Assembly: GCF_001577835.2 (NCBI RefSeq)
Contig: NC_029528.1
Coordinates: 124,001-188,000, forward strand
Reading direction: 5' to 3'
DNA: 64,000 nt
Source: Coturnix japonica
Lineage: Eukaryota > Chordata > Aves > Galliformes > Phasianidae
Under the pieces are notes generated by a model that saw only the letters and a program-made list of their open reading frames with translations, did no database searches and was not told the DNA's origin. Shown here in pieces: positions 22,916-38,009 of this stretch. Each line of letters begins with the position of its first letter. Positions within the stretch are counted from its first letter, which is position 1. The position numbers and the translations under genes were made by a program.

Positions 22916-25550
22916 GAAACAGGAAGCCAACGAACGATACTAAGCATGATGCAGTCTTTCAGTATTGCTATGGAATGAGAACCAGCTGCTGCCCTACAGT
23001 TGCTTCCTCCATCAAAATGTGTACTGGCAAATATGATCAGGGGCTAATCATCCATACCTCAGGGACTTTGTGGCTGAACATTTCTTCAGATGAAGGAAGG
23101 CCGTTTGAGCTTGGTTTTGCCTCTAATGGAAGCTCTTCTTATGGTTGATTAGCTCTTCTCCAGGAAGTGATTTGGTGTTTGGATTTCTTGCAAATGGTAG
23201 GGTTAGCAGAGGTCATGGGATACAGCACTTTCTCCAAATGCCTTCATGAAAATAGCCCTACATACTTTCCATTTACAGCTGATCACCTCCATTATCTGCA
23301 AGCTAGGAGGAGATGATCAGCTCTTGTTAAGTGCTTGTATCAGACTAATAGCTCACTGCTAATTCCCCCAGTAATATGAATCTAAATTCCTGGTAAACAA
23401 ACTGACTGCTTTTCACACGCAGGGATGATTGCCAAAAGCCTAATATTGGAGCTCTGGAGCTAAAGCTTTTAGAGTAATCTTGTCCACTCAAAGATGTTTA
23501 ATGACATTATATTATGTACTAAATAATTAGAAAATGAAGGCCCACTTGGAATCAATGAGTTATTGTCTAATTAAGATGAAAAAGGGGCTCTACTAGGTTT
23601 TAAACAAGTTTATACTAAAATGGTGTACCTGATAAATGGCACTGATAGCCAGCTCTTTACCTTTGGGCAGAGCAAGGCAGCCATTAAGCTGGTAGATGAT
23701 AACTCTTTGTGTGATTTTTGGCTCATATTTTCTTCTTACTGGTCCCACCTGTTTTCCTGAAAGGCATGACCTTTGGCTGCTGTTCCCCTCTTCCAATCAG
23801 ACGATAAAATTTATTAAGCTCATTCAAATAACTTATCCTGACACAGATAATCATCTTTGACTTTGTTTTACTAAGTTCATACAACTGGATGTTTGAAGAG
23901 CTGAGAGACATAGCTTGGAGCCTCTAGAAGGAATTTTAAACAGCAATTGCTAATGAGCTTCATGAGAATGCAGGAAAAGATTACAGTTATCTCTGCTTGT
24001 AGAAAGAAGACCAGGAAATGTTCTATTGATTATCTGACTGAATTATAATTAATTAGTAAATTAGTCTTGAATTGAATTATATCTTAGCAATCTCTGAGCA
24101 ACATAAAGAACAAAATTCTAGAAAAGCAATAAAGCGTTGGAGCAGCTGGCACTATTTACCTAATTTTTTTATTCCACCTTTGTTATACGACACACACTTA
24201 TATACTCTGCATATATGTATATCCCCTTGAAGAAAGTACAAGCCCTAATACTTTAGTATTGAACCGCTGCACGAGGCTTCTGTTTTCTTCCTCCCACCAC
24301 AGTCATCTAGCATTCCACACTGAGCCACGAGATTATTTATATTCATATATTCACACTAAAAACTAAGCTACAGATGTTAGTATATTCCCTCCAGTGTACT
24401 CCTTCCAGTATACTGCACAGATAAGGGAAACAGATGTGATTTCCAACTGCTACTTGTTCAAAACCATGTTTATTCATAATTTTCTGGCATGTGGTCATGG
24501 AGGTCACATACAGAAAGCCAAAATTAAGATTTGTTCATTTACAATGACTGATTCATCTGGAAAAACCTGCAGGCTGTTTTATAATGCTGGAGTTGCCATA
24601 GCAGATCAATTCTCTTGGCACCCACAAGTGACTAATCTAAGTCACACTGAAATAAGAACATTTATTCAGTTATTGTGAGACATGTAGCACATTTACCCTC
24701 AGAAAAACAAGTATGTGATAAATTACATGTATGAGGCTCTGACTGTGACAACAGGAGATCGGATTTGGTGACAAAGAAGGTTTCTTGCATTCTTAAATCT
24801 CCAAACAGAGCAAATAGAGTTTTCGAAACTGTTTTCCTCAACATTTGTTCCATTTTAATTTTTCTGGTTTTGTTCTTATAATATTGGGCATTTTTGTGGA
24901 ACTAATCAGAAGGTCATTATCTCCCATATTGAAACATCCAGCATTCAAAATTTATAAGCCAAACATAATACAATGTATTTACTCCTGTGAAAATGACACT
25001 GTGACAAACCAAGAGGACTTCAAGTCTACATGGTAGTTTAGAATTACCTGAGTTTTCTCCCAGGGCTATTCAAGAAGGACTAAGCAGCTGAAGAACCATG
25101 GGGTATCAGTTATAATTCAGTGTTTCCTTTTACCATGGACTTTAGGAAAATGACTCAAAAGTCCCTGGAACACGAGTCTGAATATGGGTAAATGTTTCCC
25201 TGTAGTGGAGCATGTGAATGTTACAGATTATGCACACAGCATAATTCTATTCTCTTAACTCCTATTAATGCCATAGTCCGTATTGTGCTTGCAGATACAT
25301 ATACACTGTGTTAAAGAAATGTTTTAATAAAGGGTAAGCAAACTGCCACTGCACTAATGTTTCTACTCTCCTCCTTTTCACTTTTTTTTTCCCCCACTCT
25401 TCTAGCACTTAAATTACATTCCCTTCCCTTTATGCTTGCCCATTACATACTGACATTACAGGTCACTGAGACTGTCTTCTAGGAGCTGAAATGTCTTTAA
25501 CCATTTATATAGTTACTTGTCCAGCAGCCCCCCAAACTGCTTTCTTCTTT

Positions 25551-25636
<86 letters not shown>

Positions 25637-28600
25637 ATTATTATTTTGGTAAACTGAAGTCAATTTGGCTAAGTGCTCGCAGCTTTCAGAGCTTGTTGTG
25701 TCAGAGATCCCCAGGGCTCCATTATGTCTTCAGGGCTGTAAAACAGAAATTGCTCAGTCTTTTCATAGAAATGTAAGATTAGTAGCTAATTCCTCCAGCT
25801 TTAAGCTCTTTGGATCTCACTCCATAATTTCAAATCACAAAAATGTGGTTATTGTATGAAAGTTCTTGCAGTACCTATTAAGAGATTTCTCATCTTCAAT
25901 TCAATCTGGTACAAAACCTTTACCGCACAAATAATCTAGGTCCTCAAATACACTGTGTGACCTGTTGCTATTCTACATCCAGCTTGGAGCTCCAGTGGTA
26001 TCACATCAGAAGCACCTTCTTAGTGAGCTGAACATTTCATTCTCAACATGGATATTTCTAAAAGGAACCGCAAATCATGGTGCAGATGCAAGTTTTATAC
26101 TAATTTTAAACAAAGAAAGGCCATGAGGCAGAGAGATTTTGACTTGTTATGCAGGGACTTAGTAGAATTTTGTCACTAACATTTCTACTGCATTCATACC
26201 ACATAGGACATGGATTTCCTCTTAGAAACTGAAATGCTAACACTAGAAGGTCAAGTAGATTAGCCTCTGTTCTCAAGCATCACCAGGTTAACTTTTCCAC
26301 CTGGTAAATCAGGCACAGATCTCAGCTAGTTAGCAGATCTCATTGGAAATCCTGTAATGATTCACGATAGCTCAATATTACTCAGTTATCTATCTAAGCC
26401 CATATTTCAATTCAGATTTTTAAGCATGTATTTTTAAATTCAGAAGCCTTTTGCTTGAGCTAATACGTAGCATTTCCAAGATTTAATCTAGTATACTGTT
26501 GTAACACCTTGTACCTTTCAGTTCTGATAAAGTCCTCAATCAGCAATAACACAGATACAAGTACAAATGGTCTGCAAACTAGGTAATGTAATTCAGTTCT
26601 ACTTTTAAGATGAATGAGTCTTAGATAATCCGATATGTTGTAAACATACAAACACGATGTTTAAAACTAAGTTCAGTCATATCACATCCTGCTGTCACAG
26701 AACTTAACTAACTGGGGAACATGTCCTGCCAAGGGTTACTGACGTAACCATCAAACAATCCGATCATCCCAGAATCTTGACAGTCCAGGGCAGAGAGAAG
26801 CAATCACGGATGCCATGAGGTCTTCTCTCAATTTACTCCTGCATCACACATCTTATATATCAGCATGGCTTCCACACATTCATATCCTGTACACCCACTA
26901 CACAACCCCATGCACAACCCTTCCTACTCCCAGAGTCCTCCCTTGTATAAATCATGTCATCATGGGGCATCCAGCGAGGCACTTCTTCATATCCCTGTTC
27001 CATGGTTCTGCTTCAGCTGATTTGGCTGTTGTTTTCTTAGCAGTTCTTCACTCAGACCCATCCCCTGGCTGACCTCATTCCACAACAGTTAGAAAACCGT
27101 TATGGCTGGTGTCTGATATTTCTCAGAAACAAACACCACTTAAGTAGAAGCAGCATCACACAAAGCACCATTAATGGCTCAAGACTCTCTTGCATGTCAG
27201 ATGACTTTCTTATTAGAAGAGGCAAAGCTTCCAAAAGGAACAGAAAATGCCCATGAAACACCTTTATTGTATTCTTCTGTTCTCAGCTCTTGAATAAGGC
27301 CAGATGCTTGAGGGAGGACTGAGGGATGAAAAGATCCCTCCCTCCACATATGAATTACAGAGTATACACTGGGAGCAAATGCAGGCTGAAGTGTGGGTCA
27401 GAATCAGTTGCTCTGTGTTGTGCTCATTTTAAGCTTCAGAGTTATTTCTACCCAAATGTTGCCATTCCCAGCAGAGAGGCTGGACTTCTAGCTGGAAATT
27501 GCATCAGCTCTCCCCAGGACTGCCTCTTCCCCCCAAGTCCCTCAGTCCCTTTGTGCTGGGTACTAGCACAAACTGGCTTCAGAATTCAGTATGTTGTCTG
27601 TCCAGTATCAGCCAAGCATATATTGCAATTGCTTCACTATGCTCGCATAGTGATTTTAGTACACTGTTGTACTTCTTTACTAAATCAAAACCCCGTGTAT
27701 CTTTAGACATCTTCCAATATACTTGTTCAACTTCAGCTAAATGTCATTTACATCCAATGAATGTTTCATTCCCTCAATCACAGAAAGTGACTCACTCACT
27801 CATCTTCAGGTCTTCATACTCCCACCTTTTTCTGATTTTTCACCTGGCCTCAAATCAGTAACAGGGACAAATAATCCATCAGGAAGGATTAGAAAAGCAT
27901 CCAGTCAGGGAACCAGCCCTGGCCAGACACACCAGCAACATAAGCCCTGGGCACATGGGTAGGACTGTCAACAGCAGAAAAACAAACTTGCTTTACAAGT
28001 TGTATAAAATAAAGTCATTGCTTAGATTATCTGTTTTGCACAGAATGAGCTAATTTGGACAAAATCAAACGTAAAAGGAGGACACATTTCATAACACAAA
28101 CAAGTAGACAGCTTCAAGTAGAAGGCTCTTGTTCAGCCTAATGCAGATGTCAGTTAATTAGAGTAGAAGGTTATATCATTAGTAGCCAAATCAATATAAA
28201 AGGAATTAAGAGCTCGGACAGCAAGCTTTTCTGCTTTCCAGCACAGCACCCGAGGCTGTATTTAGCTAAAATTCAATACACATTAGTGGACAATCAATGC
28301 AGTCTTGTATGAGGATGACTTCTTGAAATACTTTAATTGGACTCTCTTGTGTTATCAGTGCTAAACAAGATGTCAGACAAAGGTAGAAGCTTTCCCAAAG
28401 GGGGTTGGCAGCTCACAGTTTGGAGAAGCTGCATATGCTTCTATTAAAATCTTACTGCATTTTCAATATGTATTAATAGTACTATTTTCACAGTTACCTT
28501 AAGCAAGAGCAACAGAAAAGCATCCTTTTGTCCATCCTGTAAAATTCAGCCACATCCAATAGCAAATCCACACATTGTTTGAAATTTCAGTCCTAGGCTT

Positions 28601-31600
28601 CATTAATTAAGAAGCTGTCAGTCACACTGGACTGGACTGACTGCTTTTACCCTGTATTTGTAACCTCTTCAAAAACCACAAACCAATATTAAAATCAACA
28701 AGTGTAAGATACTCAATTGACAACTCTCATAACCAGTATGACATTTCACACACCCATACACATATATGTAGCAGCCACATGCTTTTTATGACAAACATTT
28801 TAAACACTTTTAATTCTGTATATTTTCTGGGGAAAACTGCACTACTTCTTACCTAATCTGGAAATTATTGTTACTGTATTGAATTTTCTCTTTGTCATTC
28901 AGGCAGGTAGCATATAGATACTACGTTACAAATTACCTGCTCGGTGGAGGAGATGCTATGAACAGAAGCCAAATGCTTCTTCTGAAAAGTTTTACCTAAA
29001 CTAAGATAAGAGGCAAACAGATCTGTAAGATGACAGTATTAAAAGAAGAAACATGTTTACACTATTCATAGTATTCCATAACCAAGTAGCATGGACCTGT
29101 ACCACAGCTCCCACTGACTGGTGCTGTAATCTGACATCAGTGTTTATAATCTGCAAAGTGCTAAATGAAAGTAGCGTCTGTAGGGCAGAAAACAGCAGTA
29201 CCATGGAACGTTCACTATTCGTGTTTAGTCTGGAAATCACAACATCAGGAAACATAATAGCAGATTAAGAAATACATTACCAGGGATGTTACAGGATACA
29301 AAAGAATCAAAACCAAAAAAATGAACTCAGGAATTGCAAGCAGAGATGAGAAATAACAAACATTCAAAGCAGAAGTGTATAAGAATAGGCCTGCCAGAGG
29401 CTATTAAGCTTCTGATCATCTCAGAAGCAGTTTCCTTCAGTACAAGGGAAGACCTAAAGGTGTTCCTTCTGCTATAGTGGGGAAAAATGGTCTAGACAGT
29501 ACATCTTCCACAACCTAATTCTAATATTTTTGGAGGAATAAAGACATGAATGCAGATGTGGGATCCTATCTCCCTTCTGTCCATGACATCACGCACCAGG
29601 ACAGCTTAGAGCGCAATGTGAGAGAACAAGAGAAATGATTAGAATATTGTGAGGTCTCTTCTACAAATATTAAATTTCCCAGTATTTAACAATAAAATAT
29701 GTTTCTAATTAATGAAAAATCTTCATATTCTCCCCCCTTCAAAACACTTTCTTCCTAAGCTAAGGACCCTAAGCTGTATTGCTTTAGTTAACTCTTTTTT
29801 GTTTAAAGGTTGTTTCAAGACATACATTTATAAAATACATGCCCCGTTTTGAATTATCCTATAATCTCTCATTTCTGGGAACTTGCATTATTATTACTAT
29901 CTATTATTATAGACATTATTATGTACTTTATTTTCTCACATTTCACTTAAGTATAAAAAGGATGATAATTTATATCAATGGACAAAAAGAAGACAGCACC
30001 TACAAGAAGGTCAACTCTTCCCTCACATTTGGTCTTCATTATTTCACATTTGGAACAGGACACAAAGTGTGCTTCCACATTTCTGTATCCTTAGACAAAA
30101 GTCTCCTGAAAATAGGTAATTGCTTGCATAAAAATGCTCACAGAGCACACAGTAAAAAAAATAAAATAAAATAAAAAAATCTATCTTTGGCTCACAACTA
30201 CTACTAAACACTTTATACTGATTTAGTCCACTCCACTCAGTTTATCAAACAGCGCAGTCTACTCAAATGTTACCAACTCCCATCAGATTTGCCCAGCCCC
30301 CCAAAATTCTTAGTTGTATTTCTGAAAGACTGTCATGCATTCTTGTTCACTATCATCTTTGGACAGCCTTAACTTTATGTCCAGGGTTACCCTAATAAAT
30401 GGGACCTAGGTCAAAAGCAGCAGAGATGTTTCACAAGTAAAGTCAATATTGCTCAGTTTACTGGAAAATATAGTGACAGCTGAGGAATTGGAAAGACTAT
30501 ATAAATTACTATGTAATGTAAAATGGGAAGAGCTGTCTTCAACTGGACTTTTTGAAGTCAGTGCACAGAACAACATTTGTTTAAATAAGCAAAATGTTCC
30601 TAAAGTAAGGATCAGCAGTGCTCACTGCGTAATGCAACTGTCAGAGACTTCAGCTGGAACAACAAAAAAAGTTACACCCCAGTCCGGGAAGAAAACTGAC
30701 ATTCACTCACTTCACAGCCCCAAAGTGCTGTGTAAACTTGAAGGACTTGCTCAGTTAACTTCAAGTCACCACCATTTTTAAAAACAGTGATGCCTCTGAA
30801 AAATGCATGGCAACACCCACAGAACACTAAACACATAACTGCCCAACAGCAGGAACGTGTAGCACAATAAATCGCTAGTTGACCAGCAGCAGCACATCCA
30901 TCTATGTTACCTTCATTAAAAACAAAACAAAACAGAGGAAAAATATATATATCACATATATATATTATATCACAGTAATCTGTCTCACTTTCAAATGTTG
31001 TATAGCACTTTCATATTGTGTCCTGAAAAAAAAACATGAAGCTATTTTTTCTCTCCAGCAACAACTCATCTGAGCCAAGGAGTACTTGCCATAATAGCAG
31101 GAGCTGAATGCTCCATCCTCCATTACCTTCCAGTTGAATTAAATGTTCCTCAAATAAATCTTGTGTTTACATTCTTGCAACATGTTACCAATGATGGCTT
31201 GTCCATTTATTAACTGTCTGGATACAGCTCAGTCATCACTGTTTATTGTACCTGCCATTCACTGAAAAATCCAGACTCTTAAAATCATTTCTCTTTGGGT
31301 CTCTCTTTGCTAGCAATTAATTTGATTTGTCTGTTAAACTGAATTAATTAGATGGGGTACATACCAACAGGCATCTTAACTTGCTTATGTAGAGTGGCCA
31401 GGATGTTGAGGGAGAACGGGATACCAACATTCCTTGAACTGGAACCACTAAAAAACTACAAATTACCAAGCAAGAATACATGCACCTGATCCAGTTTCAG
31501 CTTCTAATTAGAGCTGGAATTCCTCAGGGAAGGAATTGCCTCAGGGAGTACAAAAAACCTCCTCTTTGCCTATCAATATAGAATCTTCTCACTTATCTAC

Positions 31601-31608
31601 CTTGACTG
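22916..31608. other. Gene desert between GFRA3 and CDC23, part 1
   Basis: About 8.7 kb of AT-rich unique DNA, almost free of CR1, with one poly-T tract. Open frames are short and show no domain, signal or splice context. Conserved non-coding elements may exist but cannot be seen without alignment. Confidence 0.5.
25556..25632 (+). repeat. Long poly-T tract
   Basis: About 75 nearly pure T, interrupted by AA once, then an ATTATT run. No LINE or SINE body is seen beside it. Length may be unreliable in an assembly. Confidence 0.9.
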
Positions 31609-31661
31609 TATAATAATATATATATTATTTTATGTATATATGTACACTATGTATTATTATA

Positions 31662-31692
<31 letters not shown>

Positions 31693-31717
31693 ATATATAT
31701 ATATATGTATGTATATA
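31609..31717 (+). repeat. Compound TA/TG/TATG microsatellite
   Basis: Mixed (TA)n, (TG)n and (TATG)n repeats, immediately followed by a CR1 fragment at 31718. Confidence 0.9.
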
Positions 31718-32220
31718 CTGTTCCAGTGTCTCACTACCCTCACAGGAATGAACTTCTTCCTAATATCTAGTCTAAATCTACCCTCTTCCAGTTCAAAGCC
31801 ATTTCCCCTCATTCTGTTGCTACCTGCCCTTATAGAAAGTTTTTCCCCAGCTTTCTTGTAAGCCCCTTCAGGTACTGGAAGCCCATTATAAGGTCTCCTC
31901 AGAGCCTTCTCTTCTCCAGGCTGAAGAGCCCCAGCTCTCTCAGCCTGTCCTCATAGGGGAGGTGCTCCAGCCCTCTGATCATCATCATAGCTCTAACATC
32001 TCCATGTCCTCCTTGTGTTGGGAGCTCCAGAACTGGATGCAGTACTGCAGGTGGGGTCTCATGAGAGCAGAGTAGAGGGGTAGAAACGCCAACCTGCTGG
32101 TCACACTTCTCTTGATGCAAACAGGATATGGTTGGCCTTTTGGGCTGCAAGCACACATTGCCAGCTCATGTTGAATCTTTCATCAATCAACACTCCCAAA
32201 TCCTTCTCCTCAGGGCTGTT
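31718..32220 (-). mobile_element. CR1 LINE fragment beside a TA/TG microsatellite
   Basis: The reverse complement carries CR1 3'-region motifs (GGGAAATGGC, CCTGAAGGGGCTTAC, GAGAAGAGAAGGCTCTGAGG, GGAGCACCTCCCC). The last part of the CR1 3' end is missing where it meets the microsatellite at 31609-31717. Confidence 0.9.
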
Positions 32221-32869
32221 ATCAAGCCAATATCTGGTGAACTGTAGAAAATTAACTGGAAATAGTCTACATCATAGAAATCACTGTTAAGTTTCTTCAG
32301 CTTTCTAATCCATTGTAATATGACTGCCATCAAACAATTTTGAAGTACTAATTTATGTTTGAGAACAGCATCCTTCCCTCAATTAAAGAAAACAAAGTCA
32401 ATTATGTGCAGAGCACAGTTTAGTAATATTTGTTTTCCTCAGGATGCTTAATAAGATACACTCTTACATCAAGGAAATACATTTTACAGTTTTTATCAGA
32501 TCCAGTGACAACCTCTTTCACAGCAATCCATCAACACAGCAGAAGTCCACATGTGCTCAGCTTTATCTTCCATCTGAACTCGTACAACTCAGCTAAAAGG
32601 CTTGGAATTCCAGTGTAATTAGCTTTGTAATTTGGAACTGCTGTTTTACCTGAATATATTCAGCATCCCAGAAATTCATAATCATAAAGTTTCAAAATAA
32701 CTGATTAAATTTGAGGAGTAATTATAAGTACACAGGAATATTAATTAAGATTAGTTTTATCACCATCACATTAGAACTTACCCTGTTAAAAAAAAAAAAA
32801 TCTGAAATTTTATTCTAACCATGGGCCTATGAAATAGAAAGAACCATACTTTCTTAATGCATGTACAGC
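32221..32869. other. Intergenic, nothing recognised
   Basis: Unique AT-rich spacer between two CR1 fragments of opposite orientation. Confidence 0.5.
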
Positions 32870-33565
32870 AGTACACGCTGGCAGTCACCCAGCTGGAAAG
32901 CAGCTTTGCATAAGAGGACTTGGAGGCCTGGTGGACATGAAGGTGAGCCATAAGGCAGCTATATTCTCTTGACACAAGAAAGGCTAAAGTGTGGTCTTGA
33001 GCTGCATTAGGAGGAAGGTCACTGCAGCTGAAAGGAGGTGATCCCTCCACTCTACAAAGCACTGGTATAGCTACACCTAAAGCACTGTGTTTGATTCCGG
33101 GGTTCTGGACCTCCCAGTGCAAGAGGAGAGAGTTCAGAGAAGGGCCATGAAGATGAAATGATTGGAGCATCTCAAATATGAGGAAAAACTAAGAAAGCTG
33201 GGACTTCTCAGCCTATAGAAGATAAAGCACAAGGGAATCCTTGTGTACATAGATACCTGGTGGGAGGGTGCAGTGAGGATGGAGACAGACACTTTAAAAT
33301 GATGCCCAGTGATGGGTGCAAATTGGAACACGGGCTCTGTCTGACCATCAGGAAGCAGTTTTCCTCTGCAGGCGTGACTGAACACTGGCACAGGCTGCTC
33401 ATATTGGCAGTGGAGTCTCCCTGCATGGAGATGTTCAGAATCTGTGTGATCATGGTTCTGGGCCGTTGCCTCTGGGTACCTTTGCCTGAGCAGGCAAAGC
33501 GGACCAGATGCCCTTTAGAGGTACCTTCTGACCTTAACCATTATGTGATAATGTGGTTCTATGAA
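32870..33565 (+). mobile_element. CR1 LINE 3' fragment, divergent
   Basis: Recognisable by GCATTAGGAGGAAGGTCACTG, TACAAAGCACTGGTATAG, AGAGAAGGGCCATGAAGATG and TGTGGTTCTATGAA at the end. It is more diverged than the 41-44 kb copies, hence older. Confidence 0.85.
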
Positions 33566-34017
33566 TTTTGTTTCTCTGTAACTAAAAGACAGTTTAACTG
33601 ATCTCAATCGGAACAGGCTGGTGCAGAGCATCTGTACCCAAACTCATGATTTATGTTCCAGTCTAGCATCTGAGCATTATGTGAATAATCAAACTGCCTT
33701 ACTGCTTCAGACTAAGAAGACTTGTCTAACGCAAAGTAGTTCCAGGCCACAAAATACCATGCAAAGCCATTTCTTGCATAACTCCTGCTTTACTCATCAA
33801 GCCTATTCTTTGGCATTTTCTGAACTAATTTTTTGTCACAAATAGTGACAGTTTCTTCTAGTCATCCCAAAACACTTCCAATGCAGCAAAGTTTTACTCA
33901 AGTTTCTTCTTATCACATTTTCCCCTTTTGCGTTTCCTACACAGGAGCCCAGAAGTTCCACCTAAAAAATTTCCTAACTATTCTCTATTTTCTTATCTGC
34001 CAAACTTTTTTTTTTTA

Positions 34018-34100
34018 ATATAAATAAAATAAAATAAAATAAAATAAAATAAAATAAAATAAAATAAAATAAAATAAAATAAAATAAAATAAAATAAAAA
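34018..34100 (+). repeat. (TAAAA)n pentanucleotide microsatellite
   Basis: About 15 units of TAAAA directly after a poly-T stretch (34008-34017). Confidence 0.93.
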
Positions 34101-35874
34101 TCAGAAGAGTCACGCATTCCTTTGCTGGGGAGATGATTTACAGGTGTTTTCTAGTTGCTTTTTCCTTAATGAAGTATGCAGAAAATATGAAACGCTCCAG
34201 GTCAAAGGAATGTTGGATAAATAATATTGTTTAAATGAAAAGATCGGATTTAGGATGATATTTTCTAATATTAATTATATTCACTCAGTAACAGATGCAA
34301 AATGGAAATGCGAATAAGCATTCTTATTTTGTGATATGCTGAGCAATCACAATTCCTTCTTGCAGTCAGGAGGAACTGTGGGTTCTCTTCATCTATTTAT
34401 TTTGTAAGGCCAAAATGACTCTTCCAATCTGTACACAATGCTATTGTCTTAAATCGCAATAATAGACTGGCCATCACCATAAAATATCCTCCTCTTTTTT
34501 AAAATTGAGAGTAAATAAGAAGAAAAATGGGGGAAAATGCCTGGGCAGATCAAATACAAATCTATAGAAAGGATATATATATATATATTAAGGTTTACAG
34601 GTGTTAGAAACCCACACTGACTTGCTCAGCAGCAAAGCCGTATTGTATAAGGAAACTAGCAGCAATCTAAGGGGATAAAAATCACTGCATATCAGTAGAT
34701 TTTATGTGCTCCAACTTAAATTTACACAAACAATGAAAGGAGTGCTTTCTCACATTCACAGCTCTCACTCTTACGCTGATTCCACTGACACCATCAAAAA
34801 ATATCAATGGATTTTCAGCTCAAGCAGTTCCTTCATCACCATCTAGATTTACAATCATTAGTACCAAAACTAGGATGGAAGGTGTAGGACTAACCTTTCC
34901 AGCAACAACATAGGCTTCTGTTGGATGGCTGAACCAGTAGAAACACAGCTGCAGTATCTCAGTAGCAAGAGGGCTACTACTGTCTCATCATTCACAGAGT
35001 CCTAGGAAGATGAACACTGAATGCATTGGCTCTGGTCTCTCTTCTCTTCAGTGGCTTCCAAAAAGCCTAGCTGCTCGCAAAACGCAATCTAGTCAAAACA
35101 ACCTAGTTCTTAGCATCCAGCCTAACCATGATTTTTAAAGATTGCTTAAAATAGGTGTCTTGAAATCTTGAAAAGAGAATAAATCTATTCTCTATTAAGA
35201 CACAAACTGCAGTTTAACAACAATCTCGTTGATCATGAACAACAGAATCACTGTGACACTGCACACTTCTTTACAGTTTCACTGTGATAATAGAGGCCTT
35301 AATTGGTAAGTACAATGAGCAAATGGGGAAATACTGAATTTCTTCAGAGAACTTGGACTAAGTATGCATGCACAGCTGATAGTAAATTCAAGCTCACCAG
35401 AAACTGCAAATAAATAGAAACTCTTCAAAACAGAAAATAAATGGTATAAGTAAACATATTTCTCAGACACAAATAAGTGATTCATGTGCAGTAAATACTT
35501 CTGTTAAAGGACTCCAGGGTCCTCAGAAGCACTTTATGTCACTTCATCTCAATTATCCTCTCAAGAAAACAATTCAGATTCAAGAAAGAGAGAGAAAAAG
35601 AAGACAATTACTGACAACACAGACCGCTCTGATGTCATAGTACTGTACTGCTTGAGTCACAGACTGATTTCCTGGAATTCAGTATTAAAGCAGGAAAACA
35701 GACAGTGAAATCACAGACAGAAGAAAAGACACCTACTTTAAATGAGACGAAAAATTATTTCAGCTACTGGCTTAATACCAATTAAGTTGCTACTGTTACT
35801 CGTGATTTAAAGCTTTCAGAGCTGCACTGTAATACATCATTTGGCTTTGAAACATCACCCCTAACTTAATAGTT

Positions 35875-36110
35875 AGGGGGGGGGAAGAGGATCCTGCTGG
35901 AGGTCCCTGCCTACTTGAGACTTTTTGAAGAGACTTTTTTTTTTGTTGTTTTTTTGTTTTGTTTTATTTGCTTTTTCTCTATGTGTTTACAGTTGCTGTT
36001 TTGGGGTTTGTTCTCATTTTGTTTTCATCACATTGCAGTCTGACTTGCACAGTATTTTCTGTGTCACAGGATGCTTTTCTATTTCTGTACTTCCATAAAA
36101 AGACATCTTA
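35875..36110 (+). repeat. Unclassified dispersed repeat, third locus
   Basis: Shares CTGCTGGAGGTCCCTGC, a poly-T/TTTTG stretch, then TTTGTTCTCATTTTG and GCAGTCTGACTTGCAC with the copy at 49.82-49.93 kb. This is the downstream half of the family only. Age looks similar to the other copies. Confidence 0.5.
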
Positions 36111-38009
36111 CTGTAAGCTTGTAGCTGCTACTACCTCTTCCGACACTGTCATTCTAACATCACCTTTACGTAGTAATTCCAATTGTCTCTGCTCTGCTAT
36201 TCTAAGACATTTCTTTATTGCTACTTTACTTTTTTAACTGCACTACATCACATTCTGCATACAACCAGGAAGTATTTCAGTTTCAGAGAAGCAATGAAGA
36301 CAAATCATAAGTGTTGTTGTAGCTATGTGTGAAGGTCCCCTGAGTTCTAGTAATACAAAAAAATTCTTCCTAGTGAGACTACCTTAAGCACAAAATATAT
36401 TAATTGTAAAATGCATAACCTTAACTAAATCAGGCTTTAGTGCTGCTTGGTCTGCACGCTCTATCAACTTTCCTCTCATTCCTAGTCTTCCATTTCCCAC
36501 TCACAGAATGGTTCTGCTGCTTCTCTCTTGCACTGTACTACCCCAAACAACTGCATCAAGAATGCAAGTATTAGCAGTGCTATGCACAGGGACTATATGG
36601 TGATAGTCCTAAGTTTCATCTTCATGCACTGACTAATGATGACTCTGTCCTACACCGCAACAGACACGCTTTTGCTAGAGAGGCTCCATGCGACACTTCT
36701 CCATACCAAAAACAATTCTGTTGGAGGAACTAAAATAATTAAAATTAAAAAGTCATATCTTGTTAACTGAAAGTATAAAATTTAAGTTGAATCGTGTTTT
36801 ACAGTTAATCCTACATTGCTCAGGGGTTAGATCAGATGACCCCAAACTTCCCCTTATTTCCCTCCAAATGAGCCCTATGTCTTTCTTGTTATCCTGTCCT
36901 CTGATTGCCTGACTACTTGCTGGCAATTGATGCACCAACAGCTTATCACACACTGTTGATTCAAGTGGTGAACTGCATTTGGCTATTGAACTTAGTAAAC
37001 ATGTACTTTAAACTGTCCCCTTGAATAACCAGTCTCTTTCAACAGCTATGACACAACTACAAGCAATAGTCTTTGTTTAGCCACAGAAGGTAGCTAAAGA
37101 AGGGTGGTTACATTTAATGTTGTTTAAGGTGAACAAAATCTGAAGTTCAGCCCCCTTGCCAAATTGTATGTGTATGACACTTCAAAAACAATTTTATTGA
37201 CTAAACCTATGATCTCAAATAACAAAATACAGTTTGAAAACAAATGATCCCACCCGCCCCTTCAAAAAAACCCAAACGAACTGACCCATGATTAAAGCAG
37301 GGATCCTATGCTGGATTTTCTTTACCTGGAGTCTATTGCCAGCTTAAGGTAACTGTCAGCCAAGGAAGTTCTTTTGCTCATCCTTCTTAAAATCTGGCAC
37401 AGTATTATATATAACATATATTAATATTTTTTAAAGATTTTTTTTAAGTAACATATTTGGGGCAAAAATCTCTTCAAGAAATTATACTAGGATTCCTGTA
37501 TGCAAGTTCTCTCTTCCTGCTTATTTACAAGTAATTATCCCACAGTTCGGCAGCTCCATTTCTTAGTAATATTTTAAGCAACCTCGCATTCTTATATGAC
37601 ACAGACTCTTGTTTCCCAGATATTCCCCATTTATTTTCCTAGGATCTTTTCACCAATTTTACAATTTTAGTACACCAGAACTATGAAGCTACAACACACT
37701 GAAGCTATATCAGTGCCCAAGAACAAGGGAAGATAGTTGTTTTTGTTGGGGTTTTTTTAGCACAGATCAATGAAACTCTGATGCCATTCTTGTTAGCAGA
37801 GCTACTTCTGCACCTGTACAGTGCCTAATTTCTTATGTGAGATCTTCACCCACTTCTCATACTCCAACAGAATGAGCAGGTTAGTTCTTCGATCAGAAAT
37901 CTATTGTTTCTTTGACTTCCTTACTAACAAGAGGGCTGAATATTAATGGCTGTTAATATCTTTGGATCACTTTGGAATTGGACTACTGTTTTATTTGATG
38001 ATGACAAAA

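Larger units (their letters stand above)
33566..38009. other. Gene desert between GFRA3 and CDC23, part 2
   Basis: AT-rich unique DNA holding the TAAAA microsatellite and the unclassified repeat at 35.9 kb. No exon-like frame is recognised. Confidence 0.5.

Noticed and set aside
25552-25776. Phe-rich open frame
   Set aside because: A product of the poly-T tract.
27326-27962. Overlapping frames of 126, 120 and 73 codons
   Set aside because: No domain, no conserved splice context and biased composition. Random frames in unique intergenic DNA.
31609-34100. CRISPR-like or other regular array
   Set aside because: The repeats are simple microsatellites (TA/TG and TAAAA) without spacers, in an animal genome.
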